Part shown: piece by piece, positions 24,845-35,300 of the stretch
Layout: every line of letters starts with the position of its first letter
How positions within the stretch are numbered: position 1 is the first letter of the stretch
Source: Embiotoca jacksoni
Taxonomy: Eukaryota; Chordata; Actinopteri; Embiotocidae
Assembly: GCA_022577435.1 (NCBI GenBank)
Contig: JAKOON010000021.1
Span: 4,761,501-4,825,500 of the forward strand
Direction of reading: 5' to 3'
DNA length: 64,000 nt
The notes under the pieces: generated by a model
Seen by the model: only the letters and a program-made list of their open reading frames with translations
Told to the model about the DNA's origin: nothing
Databases searched by the model: none
Made by a program: the position numbers and the translations under genes

Positions 24845-25065
24845 TCAGAGTTTAGCAGATTTAGAGGAGGCTATACCCATCAACATGGAGACGTCATTGG
24901 CTGAGGTCAGCCACGCCCCGCCATCAGCCACCAGGATCGTTCCAGTTACGTAAGAGGATGTCCGGCTGGCCAAGAAAAGGGTGCAGTGGGCCATCTCTGT
25001 CTTATTGCCAGCTCGCTGCAAAGGAATAGACTGGAAGACACCGGCAGCCTCCACTCGAGGGCCAC
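24845..25065 (-). CDS. decr2: decr2 coding exon 8: C-terminus with PTS1
   Basis: 221 nt including TGA. Encodes GGPRVEAAGVFQSIPLQRAG through VADGGAWLT and ends KSAKL. The last three residues AKL form a peroxisomal import tripeptide, the same as in human DECR2 as recalled. Confidence 0.96.
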
Positions 25066-27517
25066 CTGAGAGTATTAAAGAAAAAGTCCATCTTCAGATG
25101 CCATTATTTACACTTAGGTTGTACATGTGTGGGTTCACATGAACCCAAGAGCAAGCAATGTAATGAATATGTAAATGGTCATTATCGACCAACAACTACA
25201 GCCCTCAAAAGTTGCGTTTTAAAACGGTTCAAGATCAAATTTAAAGGTGCTAAATTAGCTGTTTGTTCAATACTGTGTTACATTTTTTACCCAGTCTGCG
25301 GAAGCCCTCGGTGCCGGAGATCGGACCCGGAGCCACAGCATTGACTCTCACCCCACTGGGCCCCCACTCCACAGCCAGGTGCTTGGTCATGGCGTCTGGG
25401 GAGGAGATAGGCAACATGGAGTCATTAGATTCTTATTTTTGATATTATAACATAACACAGAAAACATTCTTACCATTCGCTGCCTTGGCAGAGCCAGCAT
25501 GCACCTGGAGGGCCTGTCCTCTGTATCCAAGTGTCGCAGATATGTTGACTATGTTGCCTCCATGATCCTTCACACACAAAAAAAAAATCCCAACCGATCC
25601 AATAGGTAAATAATCACATCAGTCTCAGTGCAGAGGAAGAACTTTAAATCCCATTTAGATTTAAAAAGGCATTTATAATCTGTGATCTTTACTGCCCTCT
25701 TTTGGTGACCAAAGTGAATTGCACACAATGACTCATTTAAAGTTATTGATCAATAAGCTAATTATGGTCCTGTAGCTTCAGGATTTATCTGGATTTTAGT
25801 TCTAGCTCCTTAAACTGAAAGTACGAAATGCTGTGTCACACAAATAGTACCAGCACTATACCTTGAACCACTTCTCATAAACCACCTTGCTGGTGTTGAA
25901 TGTACCCATGGTGTCTATCTCCAGCACTGTCTTGAAGGCGTTGAAGGAGAGTGCGGCAGCAGGGCAGAGGAAGTTTCCAGCAGCATCTGTCCAACAAAAG
26001 CATTATAATTGTAACCAAAGACAAAATGATGACACACTGCTGAATACAAACTCCAGGTAAAACCTTTTTCATTTAGCCTTTATGAATACGTCATTAAAAC
26101 TGTAAATGCATTCTCTGAGATGTGTGAAAGAAGCTGAGATCACAGAGCAAAGATGATCTGCACTTAATACCTCTTTCAAACGAATGACCAGGGTCAGACT
26201 GTAGTTATTTAACCAATGTTCAACTCTTATTTTGTAAATTCACACCAAGTAAGTCAACCTGTCATGACAATTCATAAAGGAAAGAATTGCATGAGGATGA
26301 ACTTACAGGTTCAAACAACACGGCAAACAGAGTGGTGACCTTCACACTGACATTGACCCTTGTGGGTCACAAAGCCAAATTAGACACTGAGGGTCGACCC
26401 TTTTAAAACAAAATCAACGTGTGGAGAACCCAGGTTGGACCTCGGTGTAAAAGGGGGATCATAATCTTACAGTGATGTAACAGTTTGTAGCGGGGACGAC
26501 AGTGCAAAGATAGAAGATAAAGAGAGATGCAGCGTCAGAAAAGTTAATGATTAAACCAAAACCTTTGAAACTTGACCTTTGCTCAAAGTCCATTTGTACT
26601 TATTCAGCTCAAAGACACTTGAAAATGTATCTGGACCTTTGGTGGGTGACAGACTGTGGGCAGCACAGCTCCCATGTAAAAACTCAGTCATCAGCACAGA
26701 ACAGTTTTCAAAACACACATAAGAAATTAGTCTGCTTTTGTCAGAAGTGACGTACTGTTAATGAGGATGTCTACACAGCCAAACTCTTTCAGTGTCTCAT
26801 CCACAGCCGCTGCGATGCTCTCCGGCTGCCTCACATCCAGACATACAGGAAGACAGCGGCGTCCTGACACAGCCGACAGCTTTTTAGCCGCCTACAGAGT
26901 ATATATTCATGTTACCTGAGGCCAAAACACGGAGATTTAGTTATCCAGACTGTGGAAACTATAAGAAGAAATAACCTCTTTGAGCTTATCTAGGTTCCTG
27001 CTGGCAATTACGGTGTCGCAACCATGCCTGAAAGAAAGAGAAGAACACAAAATAAGACTGTGGAGAGACAATGAAATAACTAGAAAGAGCACATGCTGAT
27101 TAGAACATGAAAATGTGATCATTTAATAACTTAATGTGAGACAAGCAGGTATTGATGACTGATATTTCCGCAGAAACAATCCTTCTCACCTCATGAAGAT
27201 TTCAGCTATACGGAATCCAATTCCAGATCCCCCGCCGGTGATAAAAGCAACCTGGTCTCTGATAAAAAAAAAAAAGTACAAACAAAAAAGTACAAAACAT
27301 GTCGTTCTAAATGTTACAAGTAATTAGATTACATATTGTAACAGGAAACATGTCTAAAACATAGACTGTATATAATTATAATGTCAATATAATGCACATA
27401 TTTTCATGCTTACTTTAATAAATCCGGGCTGTAGATGTGTGTGTAGGAAGTCAGGCAGTCATCTGTGCCGACGTCTTCAGGCAGCAGCTCTCCGTTTGGT
27501 TTTGGCTCCGCTGCCAT
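24845..27517 (-). CDS. decr2: Peroxisomal 2,4-dienoyl-CoA reductase
   Basis: NADPH-dependent reductase of 2,4-dienoyl-CoA esters, an auxiliary enzyme of peroxisomal beta-oxidation of polyunsaturated fatty acids. Coding exons, 5' to 3': 27517-27414, 27258-27190, 27027-26976, 26891-26756, 25986-25862, 25567-25474, 25395-25291, 25065-24845. Total 906 nt, 301 residues (human about 292). Seen: cofactor loop TGGGSGIG (42-49), INNAAGNFLCP, and VHAGSAKAAN at 184-193. The usual SDR Tyr four residues before the Lys is Ala (A186, K190); lack of that Tyr is characteristic of DECR enzymes, so this is not a defect. Later come GPISGTEGFRRLG and VADGGAWLT. The C-terminus SAKL is a PTS1 peroxisomal signal. 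The ATG has A at -3 and G at +4. Confidence 0.96.
25291..25395 (-). CDS. decr2: decr2 coding exon 7
   Basis: 105 nt encoding DAMTKHLAVEWGPSGVRVNA, VAPGPISGTEGFRRL plus one base. The PGPI motif is typical of the strand after the active-site helix. Acceptor CCCCAG|, donor CTGG|GTAAAA. Confidence 0.95.
25474..25567 (-). CDS. decr2: decr2 coding exon 6: active-site Ser/Lys
   Basis: 94 nt encoding DHGGNIVNISATLGYRGQAL and QVHAGSAKAAN. It carries S188 and K190 of the modified SDR active site. Acceptor GTGAAG|, donor AATG|GTAAGA. Confidence 0.95.
25862..25986 (-). CDS. decr2: decr2 coding exon 5: NAAG motif
   Basis: 125 nt encoding NAAGNFLCPAAALSFNAFKT, VLEIDTMGTFNTSKVVYEKW and FK. Contains the NAAG structural motif and the conserved Asp of DECR enzymes. 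Donor TTCAAG|GTATAG. Confidence 0.95.
25987..26755 (-). other. decr2: decr2 intron between exons 4 and 5
   Basis: 769-nt intron. A stretch at about 26320-26470 with TGACCC/GGGTCA pieces and the phrase CTCGGTGTAAAAGGGG looks like part of an interspersed element, but I cannot name it. Confidence 0.5.
26756..26891 (-). CDS. decr2: decr2 coding exon 4
   Basis: 136 nt encoding AAKKLSAVSGRRCLPVCLDV through LKEFGCVDILIN plus one base. Donor AACA|GTACGT. It carries the conserved DV and DILIN strands of the Rossmann fold. Confidence 0.94.
26976..27027 (-). CDS. decr2: decr2 coding exon 3
   Basis: 52 nt encoding RHGCDTVIASRNLDKLKE, where the Arg codon is split with exon 2. The ASR pattern is typical of the NADPH-specifying strand. 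Donor AAAGAG|GTTATT is weak but frame-consistent. Confidence 0.93.
27190..27258 (-). CDS. decr2: decr2 coding exon 2: NADPH-binding loop
   Basis: 69 nt encoding KDQVAFITGGGSGIGFRIAE and IFM. It contains the glycine-rich dinucleotide loop. Acceptor TATCAG|, donor ATGAG|GTGAGA. Confidence 0.95.
27414..27517 (-). CDS. decr2: decr2 coding exon 1
   Basis: Starts MAAEPKPNGELLPEDVGTDD and ends YSPDLL plus two bases. Donor TTAAA|GTAAGC. Two candidate acceptors lie just upstream (GACAG| and ATCAG|), so the 5' UTR is probably spliced. Confidence 0.93.
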
Positions 27518-28720
27518 GCTGATAAATAATGTCTGTCAAAAAGATGCCAACACACCGTCATCACCGTAAACCAAATGCAGTAAATGAGTAGACTGTGAAT
27601 GCAGGAGTTGTACAAAATAATGAAAACACCTACAAACACTGGGCCTCCCCTCGGCAGCAGTTTGTTTAAGTCGTTAATGTTGTTCATTTTGATTGTCAGA
27701 TAACTGAATTCAGCTAAAAAGTATTTTTACTTCCGTCATTGTTGTTGGTGGTAGGGATTTTTGTCCGAGGTATTTGTGAGCACATGTTAGGATTTTTGTG
27801 ACGTAAAATAGAATTTATGTAAAGTAAAGAGGCGGAAACTATTAAAGTCATTTAAAACTGAATGCAGTCCAGGTCAGCTCTACCACATGGTAAGACAGTA
27901 CAGGTGAACGGATTCTAACAGGTTTTAATTGTATGTATGAATATGCAAACGAGGTTTTATTTAGTTAAACATGAGCAAATTTATATAAATGTCTAGAACA
28001 GAAATGTGTCCATTGGCTGAAGCCAGGTTAAAAATTTGTGTTTCAATTTGTTGATATATTGGAGTCAAACGTTTTTACAGGGGATTTTTAATCCGAATAA
28101 AACTGGAAGGTTTGGAGTATAATTACTAATGAAGAGTTTTCTGACTCCGAATATGACCAAAAACTAATTTGAAGAAAATGGTCTTTAAAGATGTGTACTG
28201 TAAATTCCCATCAATTTTTTTTTTATTTTTTTTTAAAGGAAACCACTATTTACAGACACAATACCTAATTGAATCCGTAGCAACAATGACGTAAAATATT
28301 GTGAACTACAGGAATTTTTTTTGTATGTGTGGTATGTAATACAGCATAATTTGGTGAATTGAATTTAAATCCATAGACAGAGATAAATAAAGTTGAGGAA
28401 AAGATTTAAAATGTGCATTTTGATTGCCCCCTCACTAATCTGAAAAAAGACACATTGTGGAGGCAAAACAGCCCAAAAAATGTGAAAGCTGATCAGTGTA
28501 TGAAACAAAGATGTATTTGTTTGTAGTGTTTCGCCTGAATCACTCACTGAACTCACGTCGTTAACCCAAACCGTAACCTACTGTGGGCTGTTTCTCTCAT
28601 GTTGTTTGGCTCTTTAAACATCATTTGAGGTACCGACGCTTTTATCCACTAAAAACCAGGTCAATGTTTCAGTCCTAAACTTCCAAGACTTCCCGGTGCA
28701 CCGAAGCTCAGTTGTCATAC

Positions 28721-28985
28721 CTGCGGAAGGAAACAAGCTGCAGAGCTGAAACTCCTCTCTGGTTGAAACTCGACCTGCACACGAAACACGTCTCCAACTC
28801 GGACCAGGTGAAGCCGCGTTGATTGCTCCCTCATTAGCTGTTTGCTCGTCTGGTGAGGACGACTTGTCCCTCGGACGTTCGCTTTTTCGCCTTCGTTCAG
28901 CGGTGCATTGTGGGGGATGAAGTTCCTACCGTCAGGGGTGCGTTCAAGATCAAACATGTCTCGCCGCCATCTTTTTCTTCTAAAA
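28721..28985 (-). other. decr2: Probable non-coding first exon of decr2
   Basis: A strong minus-strand donor, CCGCAG|GTATGA, lies at 28721/28720 in a GC-rich block upstream of decr2. The candidate acceptors just before the decr2 ATG would receive it, giving an intron of about 1.2 kb. The 5' end of this exon is not defined; I place it loosely below 28.99 kb. It could instead belong to an unrecognised transcript. Confidence 0.5.
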
Positions 28986-29068
28986 TTACTGTCGGTTCGC
29001 AAACAACTTTAAAAAGTCCTCCACTTATAGTAAAAGAGCGTGTAACATCATGCCATTTTATCACGTGA
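28905..29068 (-). promoter_or_regulatory. decr2: Candidate decr2 core promoter elements
   Basis: On the minus strand the segment 28926-28905 contains CCCACAATGC preceded by AACTTCATC, similar to the ZNF143/STAF element. A YY1-like AAGATGGCGGC lies at about 28965-28975 and a TCACGTGA E-box palindrome at 29061-29068. These are typical of TATA-less housekeeping promoters. Motif matches only; no expression evidence. Confidence 0.45.
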
Positions 29069-30370
29069 GCTTTCTCTTTGTCTTATATATGGTAAAATGC
29101 AATAAAATACGTTCAGTATTTCTTTTCTTTTTCCTTGACTCCACAGGTCCCAAACTTTTCACTGTCCAGGTCAGACCTCTTCAACCCACTGTACTAATGG
29201 CTGCTACTATTCCCACTAAATAACAATTCCGACACCCTCCCGGTTATTCTAGAAACCATCTGTGTAGATTTTATGATAATTGTGATCACTATTTCTCAGG
29301 TATATAGGCTACTTCTTTTAACTCCCACTTCATTCCTTATCAAGACTTATCTCTACTTCTGATTAAAGCCACATGTATTCTACAAACTGAGGTTGACCTG
29401 ATGAACTTTGAGGCCTCCATTTCACATGTCCTCCCTCTTTCTTCCCTTATCCACCCCCACCTATGCATCTGGAACCAGAAATATTCCCAACAGTCTTTTA
29501 AACTCTTCTCTCTTTTTTTTAGGGTTTTCCTCTCCAAATTCCTTTCGATCCAATACACAAGTTTTTCTCTTTTCAACTCTAGCGATAATGGAGGTTGACT
29601 TCAGCTCCTGTATATAGTCACTGTGCTATGTACTGTATATTGTTAGTCTATCCACTATTTGAAAAGATATTTCTGTTGTGGCTCCATATACTTTACAACC
29701 ATAACTTATTGTTGACCTCATAATTACTTACTGAAAGTCATGTAATAACTATTTACCTTCCCCCCAGGCCTTATACCTTGCTGTTCAAACACGTTATTGT
29801 TGATATAGTATGAAACAATAGGAGGAATTTACAAACAGATAAAAAATACTGTGGGCCCTAAACTTTAGAGGTCAGGCTCTATTTGATTCATGCCAGAAAG
29901 ACAGACTACATCAGACAGCAACATCCTCTAGAGACTGTAAGGTCGGCCACAATCTGGAGAGCGAAGGAAAGCCCAGTGATTCTGTTCCTCATCTACAATA
30001 ACTATCAGCTTGTAGGATGGCACCAGCGAGGGGATCCACCTGTAAACCAACCCCGAATTAAACGATCCACGGTTTACAGTTTCAGAGTCGATGCTGATCA
30101 GTGTGCCTGAGTGCAGCAGTGTGGCGCATATTGATCTGTACTTTGGGAATTACTGTTGGGAAAAAAGCTCCATGCAATGGATCCTTCAAATACTTTTGGG
30201 ATGGATGTTATTTCTCTGCACTCAGAGGTTCAGAAATGGAAGATGAGTGCTTTTGCAACTTGATTTGTTTTCAGCGAGACACGATTAAACCAGAGCAAAA
30301 ACAGGAGAGCACATAACTGTGTGCATTAAAACAAATGATAACGGGTGCTTAGGCTCTTTCTTTTCAACTT
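29069..30370. other. Intergenic sequence, nothing recognised
   Basis: AT- and pyrimidine-rich DNA between the decr2 promoter and the retrotransposon tail. Short open stretches have no splice support or family similarity. Confidence 0.55.
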
Positions 30371-30374
30371 CCTT

Positions 30375-31065
30375 AATAATTTTTGATGTTAATTTCCAAC
30401 CTCCATCTTATCTCAAAGATCTTCCAGTAGCTCTCAGAATGCTGGCCAGCTTGTACTACCTCGAGTTTCCAAAAGTTGCAGCCTTCAGGCAACTCTCCTG
30501 TGAAACCAGCTTCTTCTTTCAGTTCGGGAGGCTGCCACCTTCTTTACTTTTATGGTTAGACTTAAAACTTTCCTATTTGACAAAACTCATAGTTAGGACT
30601 GGCTCAGGTGACCCTGAATCATCCCGTAGTTATGCTGTTATAGACCTACGCTGCTGGGAGATTTCCCATGATGCACTGAGCTTCTCTCATCTCTCTCTTT
30701 CGCTCTCTGTGCATTTATATGACACCATTACATCCCATGAACTTCATGCCTTCTCTCGATCAATGTATTGTTTAGTATTTATCTGCGGTTCTTGTTTTTC
30801 GTGTAGTTTTGTGCTTTCGTTACTCGCCCCACTGTTTACCGTCTTGAATCGGTCTGCTGTTCTTTTTTTTCTCCACTCTCTTCTGACTCCAACAGGTGGA
30901 GGCAGATAGCCGCCCACCTCTGAGCCTGCTTCAGGCACTTTCTTCTTGTTAAAAGGGAGTTTCTTTCCTCCCAGCTGTCGTTTATGTGGGAATTGTTGGG
31001 TTCCTCTTTATAATGTTGTAAAGACTTTTCTGAGTGCCTTGAGATGACCTGTGTTGTGATTTTTT
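30375..31065 (+). mobile_element. 3' end of a non-LTR retrotransposon (fish LINE, degenerate)
   Basis: The block from about CTTAAAACTTTCCTATTTGA through CCCTGAATCATCCC, TTATGCTGTTATAGACCTA and CCCATGATGCACTGAG, then TGTTAAAAGGGAGTTTCTTT and GTGCCTTGAGATGACC, is the 3' portion of a LINE family I know as abundant in fish genomes. It appears 5'-truncated and has lost most coding capacity. Family (L2- or Rex1-like) is from memory and the left edge is approximate. Confidence 0.65.
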
Positions 31066-32074
31066 TTTTTTTTTCAAAGGTTATCGTATCCTTGCATGCT
31101 GAAGCAGTTGTCAGTGTAGATTGATTTGTAGAGCATCAGATTACCATGCAACAATAGCACAACTGACAAAGAAGAGGTCATGTTTCTGTGATGGATTACC
31201 AATGTCAAGTAAGGGCCAATCAATGACTTCTAGTATCGCATTCAGAAATCTGAATGGTTCCTCTGAAGAAATGATCAGCGATAATATATATTTGATCTGT
31301 ATAAAAAAATGTGGAAACATGTCATTTAATACATTAAAATTAATGTTCAGCAGGCAGGTGGCGCTATACGTCAACATCAAGTTAAACCCATTCTCAGAAC
31401 TCTAAATGTGAGCCTACAGCGAGACTGCGTAAGAATTCCTCCTTCTGTAAATACATCTACATTTCAAATGACTGAGCTGATTCAGCCGCCCTCCTGCAAC
31501 CTCCGTGTGAGAGAAAGCATGTGAAATAAGGTCTGTGAAAGTGTGTGTGTGTGAATAGGAAAATAGTCATTTTGACATGGAGAATATTTGCATCTTATAA
31601 TGGAGCTTTTTGAAATTTCAGCAGCAGTTTGAAATCCTCCTTTTCTTTCCATTTGGTTTGTACTGCATGCATCTCAAATTTGTCATTGCTAGTATGGGAT
31701 TTTAGCAGCTCGTAGAATTTCTGGTAAACAATGTGTAACACTTGAACAAGCAAAGAAGAGTCATAAAGTCAACAAGACAAACAAATTACCATCATAAGGC
31801 AGTTTAAAGACCATGTGAAGCGAAAATGGCAAAATCCCTCTGTATTTTTGTTCATGAATTCAACTTTGAAATTGAGATTTATGAATTAAGATTTAAGATT
31901 CAGTAATTATGAATTACATAGTCTCTTAAAAATGAGAGAACATCCTGATGCAGGAACATGAAGGGAAATACAAACGAATCAAAGTCTGAGACAGTGGGTT
32001 GTTCCTGTGAGCCTGGCACTGCTCAAATCATAAAGGTCCGTTATCCCCTCCTCCCTCAGAGACCAGAGCAGACC
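31066..32074. other. Intergenic and rdh13 3' UTR
   Basis: AT-rich stretch downstream of the rdh13 stop. It should contain the rdh13 3' UTR, but no clear polyadenylation signal could be fixed. Confidence 0.5.
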
Positions 32075-32397
32075 TCACAGTCCCACAGCGCTGACAGCTG
32101 GTCCTGGCCTCTGTCCGAGTATTTGCACTTGGTCTGTCTGTGCGGCTTTGTTCTGGCCTTCTGCTGGCGCATCTGACGTGCCGGACTGTCCCTCCACCTG
32201 CAGACCCACCAGCCTGCTGCTGACCTCCCACAGCCTGCAAGCTGCCTCCTCGTCCAGAGCCAGGGGCGCTGGCTCCTTTTCGGTCATCACATCATAGTAC
32301 CGTCCCGTCACCCCCTCCATCTCCTCGGACACGGCCAGGTAGATGCTGGGCTGGGCCCCCATCTCTGGGTTCTTCACCAGCAGGGAGAAAAAGGGAC
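32075..32397 (-). CDS. rdh13: rdh13 coding exon 7: C-terminus
   Basis: 323 nt including TGA. Encodes SPFFSLLVKNPEMGAQPSIY, LAVSEEMEGVTGRYYD and a long polar tail ending AVSAVGL. Up to about VGLQVEG it aligns with human RDH13; the remainder is an extension with Gln, Ala and Gly. Confidence 0.94.
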
Positions 32398-35300
32398 CTG
32401 TGCAGGATGAGCTGATTAAAAGTCAACTCTAAACTCATGTTAGTAGAGATCATTTGTCGAGAAAAAAGAAAAAGAGAATCATATATCCTCCACTTCGTCC
32501 CAGAGTGAGGACTGAGAAGCTGCTGCATCAACAGCATGGATCACACTGGTGCACTTCGACCTAGAGGTTTTATTTGAACGAGTTTTTTTTTTTGGTTAGT
32601 TGGGATGATGTAGAACTTCAACTGAGGAGTGAAACCCTGGTAACACTGGTTTCTGGTGGTTTTCATTTTAAATTCAGTTGTTGTATCTCGTGCTCCTGTA
32701 CTGGCTGCGTAACTGAAAAACTGGTTGTAGGTACAAATTTGTACTTTACTTTCCATGTAATGTCACTTTATACTTCTGCTTCACTTCTTAGTCCGCTACG
32801 TATTTAATGGTTAAACTTAGGGGTGACTGTGGATCAGATGGTAGAGTGGGCTGCGGTTCGATTGCCAGTTTTTCATGTCCACATGCCCATGTGTCCTTGG
32901 GCAAGACATTGAACTTTGAATTGCTCTTGATGGCAAGCGAGTAACTTGCATAGAAGCTCTGCACCATTAGTGTGTGGATGTGAATAGGTGGATGGGAAAC
33001 CCAAAACAATCCATCAATATTTCTATTTTATATGTACCTTTGATACTTAAGATGCATTTTGCTGAAAGTACTTTTTTTTTTATCAGGTACCATTTTCAAT
33101 GCAAGACTTCTATTTGCAACGGAGTACTTTTTCAGTGTGGTACTGCTACTTTTACTTTTTACCTAAAGAGCCTTAAGTAAAAGATGAATGACAACAACGT
33201 AAATCCAAAAGTCACAAAGCCACAAATCTGTGTCCTTTTTTAATAGCGGTCAAGTTACCAAGTTGAAACTTAGTGGGTGGAAACTTTTTTGAATAGAAAT
33301 GTGGTCAATTATTTTTGGATGTCTGCCTATTAATAAAAACAAGTTAAGAATAGAAAACTCACTGTGAAACCTAATGTCCGACATCTAAGTCCACACAGCC
33401 TGAGCTCACTGCAGCATATGTATTAGGTAAGCATTTATTGATTTCTCTAAACTCTAAGATACCAGTAAGGAAGCAGGATACTCACTGAGCACAGAGCTCG
33501 AGAACTGTGATTGGTGCAGGCCGGTGTACCTCCCGAGCTGCGTGGCAACAACTCCCGGGTGCACAGCATTCACTGTGACTCCTGTGCCTGTTGCACAGAA
33601 ACACACACACATGCACACACAGCATTGTTTAAAAATACATATCCACTGGCCAATTACAAACAAGAACATAGGCCCGTTCTCCCTCCCACACATGCCCACA
33701 TATGCAGCAGCCAGTAGACGTGCCTTGTAGTCGCTTGGCGAGCTCTCTGGTGAACAGAACATTGGCAAGTTTGCTTTGACAGTACGCCTGCTTAGTATCA
33801 AACTTCTTCTTCTCCCAGTTCAAGTCCTCAAAGTCAATTTTTCCAATGATGTGGGCGAGCGAGGCCAGGTTGATCACTCTGCTGGGGGCGGACTCTTTCA
33901 GCTTATCCAGCAGAAGATTCGTCAACAAGAAGTGGCCTAGAGGAAGACAGAAAGTCGGAGTCAGTTAATGACGGACTTAGGGATGCTTCGCTGGACTGTA
34001 AAGAACTGTTCGATTCTTATAGAGAGTTTAGAAAAACAGACACTTCTCTCTTTTTGATGTTTAATCTTAAACCAAGTGTCGCCGGTCTAAATTGCCTCTT
34101 TCTCCAGTCAGGGGAAAGTAAGTACCTAAGTGATTGACTCCGAGCTGCATGTCGAAGTCGTCCTCTGTCTTCCATGCTGGACACCTCATGACTCCTGCAT
34201 TGTTTATAAGTATGTCCACACGCTGCTCCTCTGCAGGCAAGACAATGTTCGAGAAACTGTTACCAAGTGTGCTTTATTTTGATATTTTAACCGATGACTA
34301 GAAAAGTGACAGTCATGTACTGTAGATTCATCACCTTTGTTGATTCTCTCTGCAAACTCCCTGATGGACTTCATGGAGGCCAGGTTGAGCTGACACGCGT
34401 AAACGTGAGGATTTAGGGTTTTCCCTCGGATTTCCTTCGCAGCTGCCTCGCACTTCTCCATATCTCGGCATCCCATAATAATCCGACCCCCTGGCAACGA
34501 GGAGTGTGTCAGTCAGTTAGAGCAAAATAAGATATAACGCATTGTGTGTTCGTGCACCAAATGAGAGGAACATCTATGTTTACTCGCCACACCTCTCCGG
34601 GCCAGTTCTTGGGCAGTAGCTTTGCCGATGCCTGTGTTAGCTCCCGTCACAACCACAGTCTTTCCATTAATGGTAGCCTTACTGGGACACCGGCCTCCAG
34701 TCACATGGTTTCTACGAGAAGAATGGAAAAAAGATTTAGCGGCATCTCATTCAAACACTGTTGCACCTTGTTTCAGCATTTTTCTCAGTCTATAGCAATA
34801 AATAAATCAGATCTGTGTTCCAGTGAGCCCGATACTAATGTCCTGGTTGCAATTGGTTTCGAATGCTGCAGCGAGGTGACTAGTACATGTTATCCTGAAT
34901 ACATTTCACCTATCCTGGCATCCTTTACACTGGCTACCGGCTCAGCAAAGGATTTATTTAAAAATTCTATTGCTCGTTTACAGGTGCTTAAACGGGGCAG
35001 CCTCCAGTTTATCTGTTAGACCTGACACCTCTATACCCCACATCACTTGCTCAGGTCACCGGACCAACAGGTCTTAGAAGTCCCTCGATGCCGACCGGCC
35101 TTCTGTCGGTGGCAGCTCTGAAACTTTGAACAGTGTCCCCCTACAGACCAGGTAGTCCAGTTTGCGGTTCAAATATCAAATGAAAACATATTTACTCTCA
35201 CTGGCATTTCCAGATTAGGAACAAACTGTCATTTCATTTTTACTTTTACTGTATGACTGCTCATGTGGGCTATACCTTGGAATGTTGATTGGGCTTAATA

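Noticed and set aside
24895..25567. Loss of the SDR catalytic Tyr in decr2 as a sign of a pseudogene
   Set aside because: DECR enzymes naturally lack this Tyr; the frame is intact, all exons join and the PTS1 is kept.
26354..26369. TGACCC-TTGT-GGGTCA, an everted nuclear-receptor half-site pair in decr2
   Set aside because: PPAR elements are normally direct repeats spaced by one, and the flanks look like a mobile element; too weak to call.
30319..30909. A 196-codon plus-strand frame
   Set aside because: It overlaps the LINE 3' tail and reads hydrophobic low-complexity sequence; not a host gene.
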